The notes beneath the pieces are model-generated. The model was not told where the DNA came from. It made no database searches and saw nothing but the letters and a program-made list of their open reading frames with translations. Of a DNA stretch of 64,000 nucleotides, positions 57,428 to 64,000 are shown one piece after another (position 1 is the stretch's first letter; each line of letters starts with the position of its first letter). The stretch is from a bacterium (lineage in GTDB: Bacteria; Desulfobacterota; Binatia; HRBIN30; CADEER01). The position numbers and the translations under genes were made by a program. The stretch covers positions 1 through 64,000 of the forward strand of contig JAUIGL010000001.1 of the NCBI GenBank assembly GCA_030430165.1, in the 5' to 3' direction.

Positions 57428-58456
57428 TCATCGCACCCGCGCGACGACCTGGTTCATGCGCGTCGTGTCGTAGCCGGCCAGCGCGGCGCCGCAACGCAAT
57501 GAGTCCGGGTCGTGGATCAGCTCGAGGAAGGGGCGCAAGCGTTTCGAGTCGAAGGCTCCCTCGGGGATGGCCAGCTCGAAGCTCTCCTCGCCGAGCGGAA
57601 CGAAGTCGAGTCCGCGCTGTTCGGCAACGGCGCGGATCCCCGGGCCGACGTCGGCGCTGCCGTTGGCGACCGCAGTGGCGACCGCGTCGTGGGTCGAGAC
57701 TTCGTGCCGGTATCCGCAGATGTCGTCGGGGCTCACCCCGGCGCCGCGCAAGGCGTGGAACAGGAAGAGCCTGGTTCCCGCGTCGCGCTGGCGGTTGATG
57801 TAGCGCACGCCGCGCCGCGCCAGATCGCGCACGCCGCGCACCCGCTTGGGATTCCCAGGGGCGACGAAGAGGCCTTGCTCGCGCCGCGCCAGATGCAGCA
57901 ACAGCACCGGTTCCTCGGGCATCAACGAGCGGATGAAGGGGATGTTGTAGGCGCCGGAATCGACGTCGAGCAGGTGGACGCCGGCGAGGTCGGCGCGGCG
58001 ATCTCGCAACGCCAGGAGGCCGCCGAGACTGCCGATCGCCGCCGCGCTGATGGTTGGCCCGCCGCGCCGCTCGGCGGCGCGCTGGCGCAGCATCGACAGC
58101 AGCAGATCGTCGCTGCCGAGCAGACGCAGCGGCGCGTCCTCGGCGGCTGCCAGTTGCTTGACGGCGAACGGGTCGCGGCCGCGCTCGCGCTTGTCGTCGG
58201 CCGACCGCACCCAGTCGCGCAGCTCGCGCCGGCCGGCGGCGGTGATCCGGTAGACCTTGCGGCTCGGCCCGAGCCCGCCCGACTCTCGCCGCGAGCGCGC
58301 CCAGCCTCGACCTTCGAGCTTGGCCAGCAGCTTGTAGAGCTGCCCCGCGTCGAGCGCCCAGTCCGGCCCGAGCTCCTGCTCGAGCTCGGCCCGCAGCCGA
58401 TAACCATGCCGCCGCCCGCGGGCGAGCAGGGCGAGAATTGCGTGAAGGAGCACCAT
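57428..58456 (-). CDS. PadR-type HTH regulator fused to a periplasmic-binding-protein-like domain
   Basis: 342 residues. Residues 1-90 are a winged helix of PadR type: 'MVLLHAILALLARGRRHGYRLRAELEQELG', 'LYKLLAKLEGRGWARSR' and 'KVYRITAAGRREL'. A polar linker follows. From ~110 a PBP-like ligand domain begins (LLGSDDLLLSMLRQRAAE...GLLALRDRRADLAGVHLLD...YNIPFIRSLMP), as in the ModE-HTH/PBP-like group. It would sense a ligand, possibly the cargo of the operon, and repress or activate. The ATG at 58456 is preferred because a 27-bp dyad (58463-58489) lies just upstream; a longer start would put it inside the gene. Confidence 0.82.
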   Translation of the reverse strand: MVLLHAILALLARGRRHGYRLRAELEQELGPDWALDAGQLYKLLAKLEGRGWARSRRESGGLGPSRKVYRITAAGRRELRDWVRSADDKRERGRDPFAVKQLAAAEDAPLRLLGSDDLLLSMLRQRAAERRGGPTISAAAIGSLGGLLALRDRRADLAGVHLLDVDSGAYNIPFIRSLMPEEPVLLLHLARREQGLFVAPGNPKRVRGVRDLARRGVRYINRQRDAGTRLFLFHALRGAGVSPDDICGYRHEVSTHDAVATAVANGSADVGPGIRAVAEQRGLDFVPLGEESFELAIPEGAFDSKRLRPFLELIHDPDSLRCGAALAGYDTTRMNQVVARVR

Positions 58457-58462
58457 CCGGAT

Positions 58463-58489
58463 CCCACTAGAGGCAATGCCTATAGTGGG
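58463..58489. promoter_or_regulatory. 27-bp near-perfect dyad, predicted operator of the uptake operon
   Basis: The left arm begins CCCACTA and the right arm ends TAGTGGG; the centre is AGGCAATGCCT. The full dyad differs from perfect symmetry at one mirrored pair (and the central base). It lies seven bases upstream of the regulator ATG, so binding of the PadR-PBP protein would cover its own start and the operon promoter. I infer autoregulation by this protein. Confidence 0.68.
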
Positions 58490-58970
58490 TTCCGGGGAGG
58501 CGCGCAACGATCTGTCAGGCCGGCGCGCCCGTGCCTTCGGCGGAGCTCAGCGCTCGGGTGGCGCCGAGGTGGCGACCACCTGACAGTGGGATTCCCCCTC
58601 CTTACCAAAGCAGGGGGTTAGGGGGGGGAGGGGGAGGTCACGCCGCGCCGCAAGAAGCTTCTGTTTGCGGGCCAGCGTCGGCTCCACTTGACCCCCCTGA
58701 AGTCCCCCCTTGCCAAGGGGGGACGGAATGCGGGTTCGGGCCGTGCTACCCCCTTTAAAACGCAGCTGCCCATCAAACTGACCCACCACGGCCGTGCCGG
58801 TTTGCAGTTGCCGGCTGGAGGAAGTAGCGCACGGTTGCGGATGAATCCTAGAGCGCGATGTGGGCGAACAGTGGAGTCTCGGAGTCTCGGAGGGGTAGGC
58901 GCCTCGAGAACCGAGTCGTTCCGAGCTCTGGTCCTTGACGCTAGTTGTCGATTCGTCTGAGCGATCTCGA
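58490..58970. other. Noncoding region with degenerate C/G-rich repeats
   Basis: About 480 bases between the regulator operator and the SGNH hydrolase start. It contains runs such as CCCCCTCC, TTAGGGGGGGGAGGGGGAGG (58619-58638) and a GTCCCCCCTTG/CCAAGGGGGGAC hairpin (58702-58724). I see no gene. Such runs are usual intergenic repeat families in this type of genome. Confidence 0.5.
58702..58724. repeat. Near-perfect 23-bp hairpin repeat
   Basis: GTCCCCCCTTG and CCAAGGGGGGAC with one central base pair not matching. It lies in the noncoding stretch before the SGNH hydrolase. It resembles dispersed C/G-rich hairpins and could act in termination of transcription from either side. Confidence 0.5.
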
Positions 58971-60596
58971 ATGGCGAAGAGAGCGATTTTGTGGATCGTG
59001 TCTCGACTCGGGCTGGTCGCCTTCGGTGCCGGCATCGGCTTGTTGGCGCTGGTGAGTTTCGATTTCGTGCTCGAGCACGGTGGGTTCGATGTCGGCGAAC
59101 CTCCTCCGGACCCGTTTGCCGGGTTTTCCAGCACCCAGTCGAAGTTCGTCCCGGTGACGCTGCGTGACGGGACATTGGTATACCGGCCACGCCCCGACCA
59201 GAGACGGCGCCGCGCCGGCTCGTCGGCTGACCCGTCACGCGTCTTCGAGGCCGAAAAAGCCCCGAACACGTTTCGTATATTCGTGGTCGGCGGGTCCTCG
59301 GCGGAGGGTACGCCGTACGGGACCGAATACAGCTTCGGCGCCTGGCTCGAGCAGCGTCTGAACGCGACGACGACCGGCGTCGAATGGGAGGTGGTCAACG
59401 CGGCCTTTTCCGGGTACGCGACCCGTCGAATCATTCACGTTGCCAGGGAGATCACGCGCTATTCGCCCGATCTTCTGATTATCTACGGCGGTCACAACGA
59501 GTTCGCGGAGCAGCGTTTCTACCGCCATTTGCTCGATCGCGACCCGCGTCTCTTTCGCTGGATGGAGCTGGTCGCCCAGACTCACATCTACCGTTGGTGG
59601 TATGCCGATGCCGAGGTGGAGCAGCCTCCGAAGCTCGAGATCGACGAGCACTATCGCGCCTTCGAAATGTTTGCGGTGATGGCGGAGCGCGCCGGCGGCG
59701 GCGTCTACCCGACCGGTCGGGAGCGGGCCTTCGGTGAGATTCACTTCGAGTACAACCTGCGCCAGATCGTACGGATCATGCACGAGGCCGGTGTGCCGAC
59801 CATGCTGCTGACTCTGTCGCAAAACCTCGCCGACTGGGAACCCGGTGCTTCGGCTCACGGCAAAGACCTCGACGAACGCGCGATCCACGCATGGGAGACT
59901 CACTCGAGCACCGCCGAAGCGAAACTGGCCACCGACTGCGAAGCCGCCACCCGGCACCTGCGAACGAGTCTCGCAATAGACGAGGGCTATGCGCTTACCC
60001 ATTATCAGCTGGCCACCTGTCTACGGAAAGCCGGGAGATACGACGAGGCGCGGCAACACTTCGCGCGGGCCAGCGATCTCGACCAGATCCCGCAGGGTGC
60101 TTCCTCGATCTTCAACGAGGTCATTCGCCGTGTCGCGCTGAGTGAGGACGCGATCCTCGTCGATACAGCAGCAGTCCTCGAGCAGGCGAGTCCCCATCGG
60201 CTCGTCGGATCCAACTTCTTCGTCGACTTCGTTCACCCTAACATCGAGGCACACCAGATGATGGCGAGGGCGATCGCCGCGACGATTCGCGAGCAAGACG
60301 TCTTCCCTGGCGTCGAGTGGGGCCCCGGAACTTGGCAGGAGACGCCGGTCGATCGGGTCTATGCCCAGCAACCGGAGTTGCGGGTCAACGAGCACGTAGC
60401 TCTGGGCCTCGCCTGCATGCTCTCGCTGCGCAAGCCCTGCGTGCGGGATGCCGCAAATGCCACCCTCGCCATCGACCCGACCAACCGCGCCGCCAGAGAC
60501 TACCTGTCGATGCTGGAGACCTCCTCGGTGTGGAGCCTCGGTTCCGCCATGGCACCGTGGAGCAGCCTGGCAACGCCGACCAAGCCGGCACCCTGA
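58971..60596 (+). CDS. SGNH/GDSL-hydrolase-type membrane-anchored protein with TPR-like segment
   Basis: 541 residues from ATG 58971; an N-terminal hydrophobic anchor (ILWIVSRLGLVAFGAGIGLLALV) is present. Block motifs of SGNH enzymes: 'FVVGGSSAEGTPYG' (block I Ser), 'LLIIYGGHNEF' (Gly/Asn blocks) and 'FFVDFVHPNIEAHQMMARAIA' (catalytic Asp-x-x-His). Between them is a repeat-like segment 'LTHYQLATCLRKAGRYDEARQHFARA', a TPR pair. These proteins are often acyl-transfer or deacylation enzymes acting on glycans or lipids. Confidence 0.82.
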   Translation: MAKRAILWIVSRLGLVAFGAGIGLLALVSFDFVLEHGGFDVGEPPPDPFAGFSSTQSKFVPVTLRDGTLVYRPRPDQRRRRAGSSADPSRVFEAEKAPNTFRIFVVGGSSAEGTPYGTEYSFGAWLEQRLNATTTGVEWEVVNAAFSGYATRRIIHVAREITRYSPDLLIIYGGHNEFAEQRFYRHLLDRDPRLFRWMELVAQTHIYRWWYADAEVEQPPKLEIDEHYRAFEMFAVMAERAGGGVYPTGRERAFGEIHFEYNLRQIVRIMHEAGVPTMLLTLSQNLADWEPGASAHGKDLDERAIHAWETHSSTAEAKLATDCEAATRHLRTSLAIDEGYALTHYQLATCLRKAGRYDEARQHFARASDLDQIPQGASSIFNEVIRRVALSEDAILVDTAAVLEQASPHRLVGSNFFVDFVHPNIEAHQMMARAIAATIREQDVFPGVEWGPGTWQETPVDRVYAQQPELRVNEHVALGLACMLSLRKPCVRDAANATLAIDPTNRAARDYLSMLETSSVWSLGSAMAPWSSLATPTKPAP

Positions 60597-60633
60597 GCGA
60601 CCCTTTGGGGTGCGAAGGTGGCGTCGCGATCGT

Positions 60634-61347
60634 TCAGGCGGGCGGCGCGCCGGCGCCTTCGCCGATCAGGTCGCGGCAGGTGGGTGAGATGGGCACCGAT
60701 TGCGGGATCGGCGTGGTGTCGAGCAGCCAGTCGGCTCCGAGCCGAGAGACGCCCATCCAATAGTGCTCGTTCTTGAAGTGGTGCAACCGGTGGCTCTTCC
60801 ACAAGCGCCGGTAGGCGACCGTCTTGGGAACGACCCGAGTGTGCACCAGAAAGTGGATCCACTCGTAGTTGAGCGAGAACAGGAAGTGCGTGCCCAAACC
60901 GGTGAGGGCGAGCTCGGTGGTCGGCGTCACCGCGAACCAGAAGAAGACCAGGAACGGCACGGTGTAGAGGTACGACTGCAGCGGGATGAAGAGGATGTCG
61001 AGGTTGTTGGGGTCGCGGTGGTGTTGGCGGTGCTTGCGCGGAACTGCGAAGTCGATGCGCCGCCCGCGCCACTCGAAGGGTTTGAAGTGCAGGATGTAGA
61101 CGTGGATCAGCCACTCCTGGATCGGCCAGAAGGCGAACAGGATCGCGACGACGATGAGGTCCCAGTCGGTCCAGTGGCCGAGGGCGAGGCGCAGGCCGCC
61201 GGTGATCAGGGTTGCGGCGATCAGCAGGCGCGGGCTGGCGCGGCCGACGAAGTAGCGAAAGGCGCTGGGTAGGTCGGACGGCGACTGCGCGGCGCCGCGT
61301 CTCTTCTCGAGGCGAACATTGCCGAGCGAGTGGATTGCCGCGCTCAT
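60634..61347 (-). CDS. Sterol-desaturase-family membrane di-iron hydroxylase
   Basis: 237 residues with four or five helices. The eight-His cluster is present: 'EWLIHVYILH', 'PRKHRQHHRDP', 'WIHFLVHTRVVP' and 'WKSHRLHHFKNEHYW'. Family members hydroxylate or desaturate sterols, fatty acids or carotenoids. It overlaps the upstream GntR regulator stop by four bases, so the two genes are co-transcribed and the regulator probably controls it. Confidence 0.87.
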   Translation of the reverse strand: MSAAIHSLGNVRLEKRRGAAQSPSDLPSAFRYFVGRASPRLLIAATLITGGLRLALGHWTDWDLIVVAILFAFWPIQEWLIHVYILHFKPFEWRGRRIDFAVPRKHRQHHRDPNNLDILFIPLQSYLYTVPFLVFFWFAVTPTTELALTGLGTHFLFSLNYEWIHFLVHTRVVPKTVAYRRLWKSHRLHHFKNEHYWMGVSRLGADWLLDTTPIPQSVPISPTCRDLIGEGAGAPPA

Positions 61348-62099
61348 TGTTTTTCCACCGCCGTCGAGTCGAGCGCGTCGAGCACCTGCTTGATCCCCAT
61401 CTCACCGCGTTGCACCAGCTGGCGGGCGAGCGCTTCGGCGGACTTCGCGTCGCCCGAACCGATCGCGTCGGCGAGCGCCGTGTAGCCGTCGGCGTCGCAC
61501 AGCTCGTCGGCGAGCGCGCTGGCGAGAATCGCGCGGCAGGTGTCGTAGGTGTCGCGCAGCGAGTTGTAGGCCAACCGGTAGGCGATGTTGCCCGAGGCAT
61601 CGACGATTGCCGACCAGTAGTCGATCGCCAGGTCCTGTAGGGTGGTCAGCTCACCGTCGGCGGCGCGCATGGCGGCGCAGGTCGCGACCAGCTTTTGCTT
61701 TACCGACTGGTCCGTCGCGGCCGCCGCCAGGCGGGCCGCATCGGCGGCAATCGCCGATCGCATCTCGAGGATGCCGCGCACCACCGTGGCGTCGATGCGG
61801 CCGTCGCCGGTCATCACCAGGGCGGGGAGCAGGTCGAGGCCCGCCGACTCGCGGTAGTCGAGAATGCGCGAAGTGCCGCCGTGACGGATCGATACCAAGC
61901 GCGCTTGTTCGAGGCGCCGCAAGGCCTCGCGGACCGAGGATCGGTTGACCCCGAGGGCCTCGCAGAGAACTCGTTCGGCGGGCAACGGCGATCCGGCGGC
62001 GAGCTCTCCGCTGACGATTCGCGACCGCAGCTGCTCGAACACCGCGTCGGACAGAGCTTGTTTTCGTACCGGGGTGAGGGGCGGATTCGGTGTCTCCAT
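61344..62099 (-). CDS. GntR-family regulator, FCD subfamily
   Basis: 251 residues. The winged helix is 'QLRSRIVSGELAAGSPLPAERVLCEALGVNRSSVREALRRLEQ'. The FCD ligand-binding domain (about 95-235) follows with 'ILEMRSAIAADAARLAAA' (metal/ligand-binding residues) and helices to the end. FCD regulators usually sense acyl-CoA, organic acids or amino acids. It is coupled to the hydroxylase at 60634-61347. A candidate operator lies just upstream at 62130-62148. Confidence 0.9.
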   Translation of the reverse strand: METPNPPLTPVRKQALSDAVFEQLRSRIVSGELAAGSPLPAERVLCEALGVNRSSVREALRRLEQARLVSIRHGGTSRILDYRESAGLDLLPALVMTGDGRIDATVVRGILEMRSAIAADAARLAAAATDQSVKQKLVATCAAMRAADGELTTLQDLAIDYWSAIVDASGNIAYRLAYNSLRDTYDTCRAILASALADELCDADGYTALADAIGSGDAKSAEALARQLVQRGEMGIKQVLDALDSTAVEKQ

Positions 62100-62129
62100 G
62101 CCGGCAGTCCTTCGCAGCAACTGATCTGT

Positions 62130-62148
62130 TTGTCAACTGGTCTGACAA
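62130..62148. promoter_or_regulatory. Candidate operator for the GntR/FCD regulator
   Basis: TTGTCAACTGGTCTGACAA: a perfect 6-bp inverted repeat TTGTCA-N7-TGACAA, the centre of which reads TGGTCTGACAA, close to the FadR/PdhR-type TGGTnnGACCA motif. It lies 31 bases upstream of the regulator ATG and about 70 upstream of the ABHD18 start, so it could control both divergent genes. Confidence 0.6.
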
Positions 62149-62214
62149 TTCGTGATAGCGCGCTTTCGCTTGGAAACCGACCACCGTCGGCATTGGAAGG
62201 AGGTCCCGATCCCG

Positions 62215-63324
62215 ATGGCGGGGTGGTCGGAGCCGCGGGGTTGCCGCGACGATGGCATCGATGCTCAACGTCAGGTCATGGGTGCACGATTGGGCGGACG
62301 CAGTATCTTCTCGTTGCCGCACGCCGACGACGTGGTCGGTGGCCTGAGCCTGATCGGTAGGGCCTTCGCCGCGCCGGTCGCGAACACGCTCGACGATCTA
62401 GGTGTCTACCGCGGCATTGCGCAAGAGAAGTTGTTCCCGGCGCCGACCCGGGTTCCTCGGGTGCGCATCCAGCAGCGGTGGAGGGTGCCGGGGGTGGTCA
62501 GCGAAGACATCATCTTCGAGTCGCCGCACCGGCCCCTCGAGCCGCGCTTCCGGCGGCGCTACGAGAAAGAGTACGCGTCGGCCAATCACACGGTCTTCGC
62601 GCGCCGCGTGCGTCCGCGCGGGGCGCGCGGACGCCCACGGCTGCTCTACCTGCACGGCTACATGCAGCCGGAGACCTACGCCGAGGAGCTGACTCTGCTG
62701 GCGGGGATGGCTTCGTACCTGAACGTCGAAGTGATCCAACCGCAGCCTCCCTACCACGGTCGGCGTTCGCCGACCGCGGCCCGCCTCGGTGGCGAGCTCT
62801 ACTGGACCGCCGACCTGGTGCGCAGCATCGAAGCAATGCGCCAGCATGTGCTCGACACGCGGGCGTTGCTCAGCTGGCTACTGCACGACGACGATCGCCC
62901 GGTGATCCTGATGGGCTTGAGCTTGGGAGGTGCGCTGACCTCGATTCTGACGTGCGTCGAACCGCGCTTCGCCTTGTCCTTCCCGCTGATCGCGCACATG
63001 GATCTGGACGCGTTGGTGGCGGATGCGCCGGTGATGTCGGGGACGCGACGCGACCTGCGTCGCTTCGGTTGGCGACGCGACGACTTCGCCGAGTTGGTCG
63101 ACGATCTCGGCTGGGGCGACCTGCATCCCGTCCTACCGCCGGAGAAGATCCACATCTTCGCTGCCTCCGACGACCGCTTCTTCGACCCCGACGTAGTCGA
63201 TCGGATGTGGCGCGACTGGGGAGAGCCGGCGATTCGCTGGTACGACACCAGTCACATGGGATTCTTGCCCAACATCCCGGACGCCCTCGCCCGGGTGCGC
63301 GAGTTCGCCGACCGCGCGCTCTGA
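62215..63324 (+). CDS. Alpha/beta hydrolase, ABHD18-type
   Basis: 369 residues from ATG 62215 (MAGWSEPRGCR), which has an AAGGAGGT site 8-10 bases upstream; earlier GTG starts are possible. The hydrolase core is 'RLLYLHGYMQPETYAEEL', nucleophile elbow 'VILMGLSLGGALTSIL' (G-L-S-L-G-G), acid 'IFAASDDRFFDPD' and catalytic His in 'WYDTSHMGFLPNIP'. This is the DUF2048/ABHD18 layout, a family with few known functions. It lies divergent from the GntR regulator. Confidence 0.8.
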   Translation: MAGWSEPRGCRDDGIDAQRQVMGARLGGRSIFSLPHADDVVGGLSLIGRAFAAPVANTLDDLGVYRGIAQEKLFPAPTRVPRVRIQQRWRVPGVVSEDIIFESPHRPLEPRFRRRYEKEYASANHTVFARRVRPRGARGRPRLLYLHGYMQPETYAEELTLLAGMASYLNVEVIQPQPPYHGRRSPTAARLGGELYWTADLVRSIEAMRQHVLDTRALLSWLLHDDDRPVILMGLSLGGALTSILTCVEPRFALSFPLIAHMDLDALVADAPVMSGTRRDLRRFGWRRDDFAELVDDLGWGDLHPVLPPEKIHIFAASDDRFFDPDVVDRMWRDWGEPAIRWYDTSHMGFLPNIPDALARVREFADRAL

Positions 63325-63399
63325 TCCGAGCGCCTCCCCGAAGTTGCCGCGCCGGCTCTGCCGTCGGATGAGCGAACCGACGCGGCTGATGCCTGCCGG

Positions 63400-63918
63400 C
63401 TACATGCCGGGGTTGTGCATCGCGTCGGGCAGCGGGTCCTTGCGTGGCTGCGGCGTTGCTTCCGGCGGTGCGGCGACTTCGCCGCGCCACCCGCCGGTGG
63501 CGACTCCGCGCCGCTCGATGAAGCGCTTGAAGTTGGCGAGGTCCTGTTGCACGCGTCCCTTGAAGACGCCGAGAAAGCCTCCCGCCTTCTCCATCGGCCC
63601 TTCCGGTTGGTACTCGAGCTGCAACATGACTCGCGATGTGTCGTCGGAGATTCGGTGAAACGTCACGCAACCCGCGTTCTTCGCACCCGAGGTCGCGCAC
63701 CATGCGATCCGCTTGTCCGGGATCTGCTCGGTGATCTCGGCGTCCCATTCTTCGACCTGACCGGCGACCTGGGCGCGCCAACGCAGATGACGCGCGTCGA
63801 CCTGACGCACCTCCTCGACGTCCTCCATGAAATTCGGAAACTCCTCGAACTGCGTCCACTGGTCGTAGGCGACGCTGGCCGGAACCCCAACTTCGATTCC
63901 TGTTTCGATGATCGGCAT
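63400..63918 (-). CDS. SRPBCC-family (polyketide-cyclase-like) protein
   Basis: 172 residues. The START-like helix-grip fold shows 'VPASVAYDQWTQFEEFPNFMEDVEEVRQVD', 'WDAEITEQIPDKRIAWCATSGAKNAGCVTFH' and the C-terminal helix 'GFLGVFKGRVQQDLANFKRFIERRG'. Such proteins bind hydrophobic ligands or act as cyclases or dehydratases. A GAAAGGAG site supports the start. The last 30 residues are Pro-rich. The next 80 bases to the window end show no gene. Confidence 0.85.
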   Translation of the reverse strand: MPIIETGIEVGVPASVAYDQWTQFEEFPNFMEDVEEVRQVDARHLRWRAQVAGQVEEWDAEITEQIPDKRIAWCATSGAKNAGCVTFHRISDDTSRVMLQLEYQPEGPMEKAGGFLGVFKGRVQQDLANFKRFIERRGVATGGWRGEVAAPPEATPQPRKDPLPDAMHNPGM

Positions 63919-64000
63919 GCGATTGTGCTCCTTTCTCGGGGAATTGATCCCCGCAGTTGCATGAGAATGGAGCGCAACAAGTGTGCCATGCCGGGTCCGC

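Noticed and set aside
58547-59434. Long minus-strand frames across the noncoding region and SGNH gene start
   Set aside because: Composition is low-complexity, and it overlaps repeat runs and the well-supported SGNH hydrolase gene on the other strand.
1-64000. Search for tRNA, rRNA, CRISPR arrays, IS elements, prophage
   Set aside because: I saw no tRNA-type GTTCRANYC arms in a plausible cloverleaf, no repeat-spacer pattern, no transposase or phage structural gene. The holin-like name at 6825-7154 is a family label only.

Overview
The window is one stretch of high-GC, gene-dense bacterial chromosome. The organism is a Gram-negative, lipid-rich bacterium: there is a TonB-dependent receptor, outer-membrane porin, lipoproteins, YceI and long-chain acyl-CoA metabolism. 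Two secreted proteins (12856-13830 and 31968-33155) start with a 'CPGDxxGD...ELxxxVxxAL' EF-hand/dockerin-like module followed by Thr/Pro linkers. I associate this with deltaproteobacteria-like lineages such as Candidatus Binatota (Desulfobacterota_B). That placement is an inference from sequence style; no rRNA gene is present. I found no tRNA, rRNA, CRISPR array, insertion sequence or prophage.

Layout. 1-1 kb: tail of an AAA/DUF4143 ATPase and a HigBA toxin-antitoxin pair. 1-6.6 kb: secreted esterase and M28-peptidase lipoproteins, an acyl-CoA ligase and an AI-2E-type permease. 6.8-12.8 kb: an envelope/osmotic-stress block of five very small membrane proteins, a BON-MscS channel, DUF1328, two acidic exported proteins (one a lipoprotein with a 25-residue repeat), Fe superoxide dismutase and a phospholipase-D-like synthase. 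12.9-18.0 kb: a translationally coupled operon with a type III polyketide synthase, isoprenylcysteine-type methyltransferase, FAD oxidoreductase, YceI, a second methyltransferase and a DUF1566 surface protein. It has the content of an srsABC-like alkylresorcinol/alkylpyrone cluster.

18.2-25.6 kb is a phosphonate biosynthesis island: PEP mutase fused to a nucleotidyltransferase, phosphonopyruvate decarboxylase, 2-aminoethylphosphonate transaminase, an LPG-synthase-type membrane protein, a second nucleotidyltransferase, a CDP-alcohol phosphatidyltransferase and a convergent PhyH dioxygenase. The gene order suggests PEP to 2-aminoethylphosphonate to a CDP-activated form to a phosphonolipid or related head group. 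A near-identical ~65-bp element with a CTGCAA/TTGCAG dyad lies at each edge. 25.9-30.7 kb: PstS-like protein, porin, and a histidine kinase with an NtrC-type regulator. 30.7-35.1 kb: CaiB-type CoA transferase, a secreted protein, an aminoglycoside-phosphotransferase-fold kinase and a methyltransferase.

35.1-48.3 kb is a glycan locus. It holds a PglC-like phosphoglycosyl transferase divergent from a full STT3/PglB-type oligosaccharyltransferase, a GT-C membrane glycosyltransferase, an O-antigen-ligase/GT4 fusion, an asparagine synthase and three more glycosyltransferases. This suggests lipid-linked oligosaccharide assembly and bacterial protein N-glycosylation. 48.5-51.3 kb: a decayed VapBC-type locus and a large secreted protein with seven ~55-residue repeats. 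51.3-58.5 kb: a seven-gene uptake operon made of a PadR-HTH/PBP regulator, TiaS-like GIDDTD protein, fused double ECF ATPase, EcfT, an S component, a TonB-dependent receptor and an OB-like lipoprotein, with a 27-bp dyad at its head. Its cargo is unknown. 59-64 kb: SGNH hydrolase, sterol-desaturase-family hydroxylase, a GntR/FCD regulator with an operator-like dyad, an ABHD18-type hydrolase and a SRPBCC protein.
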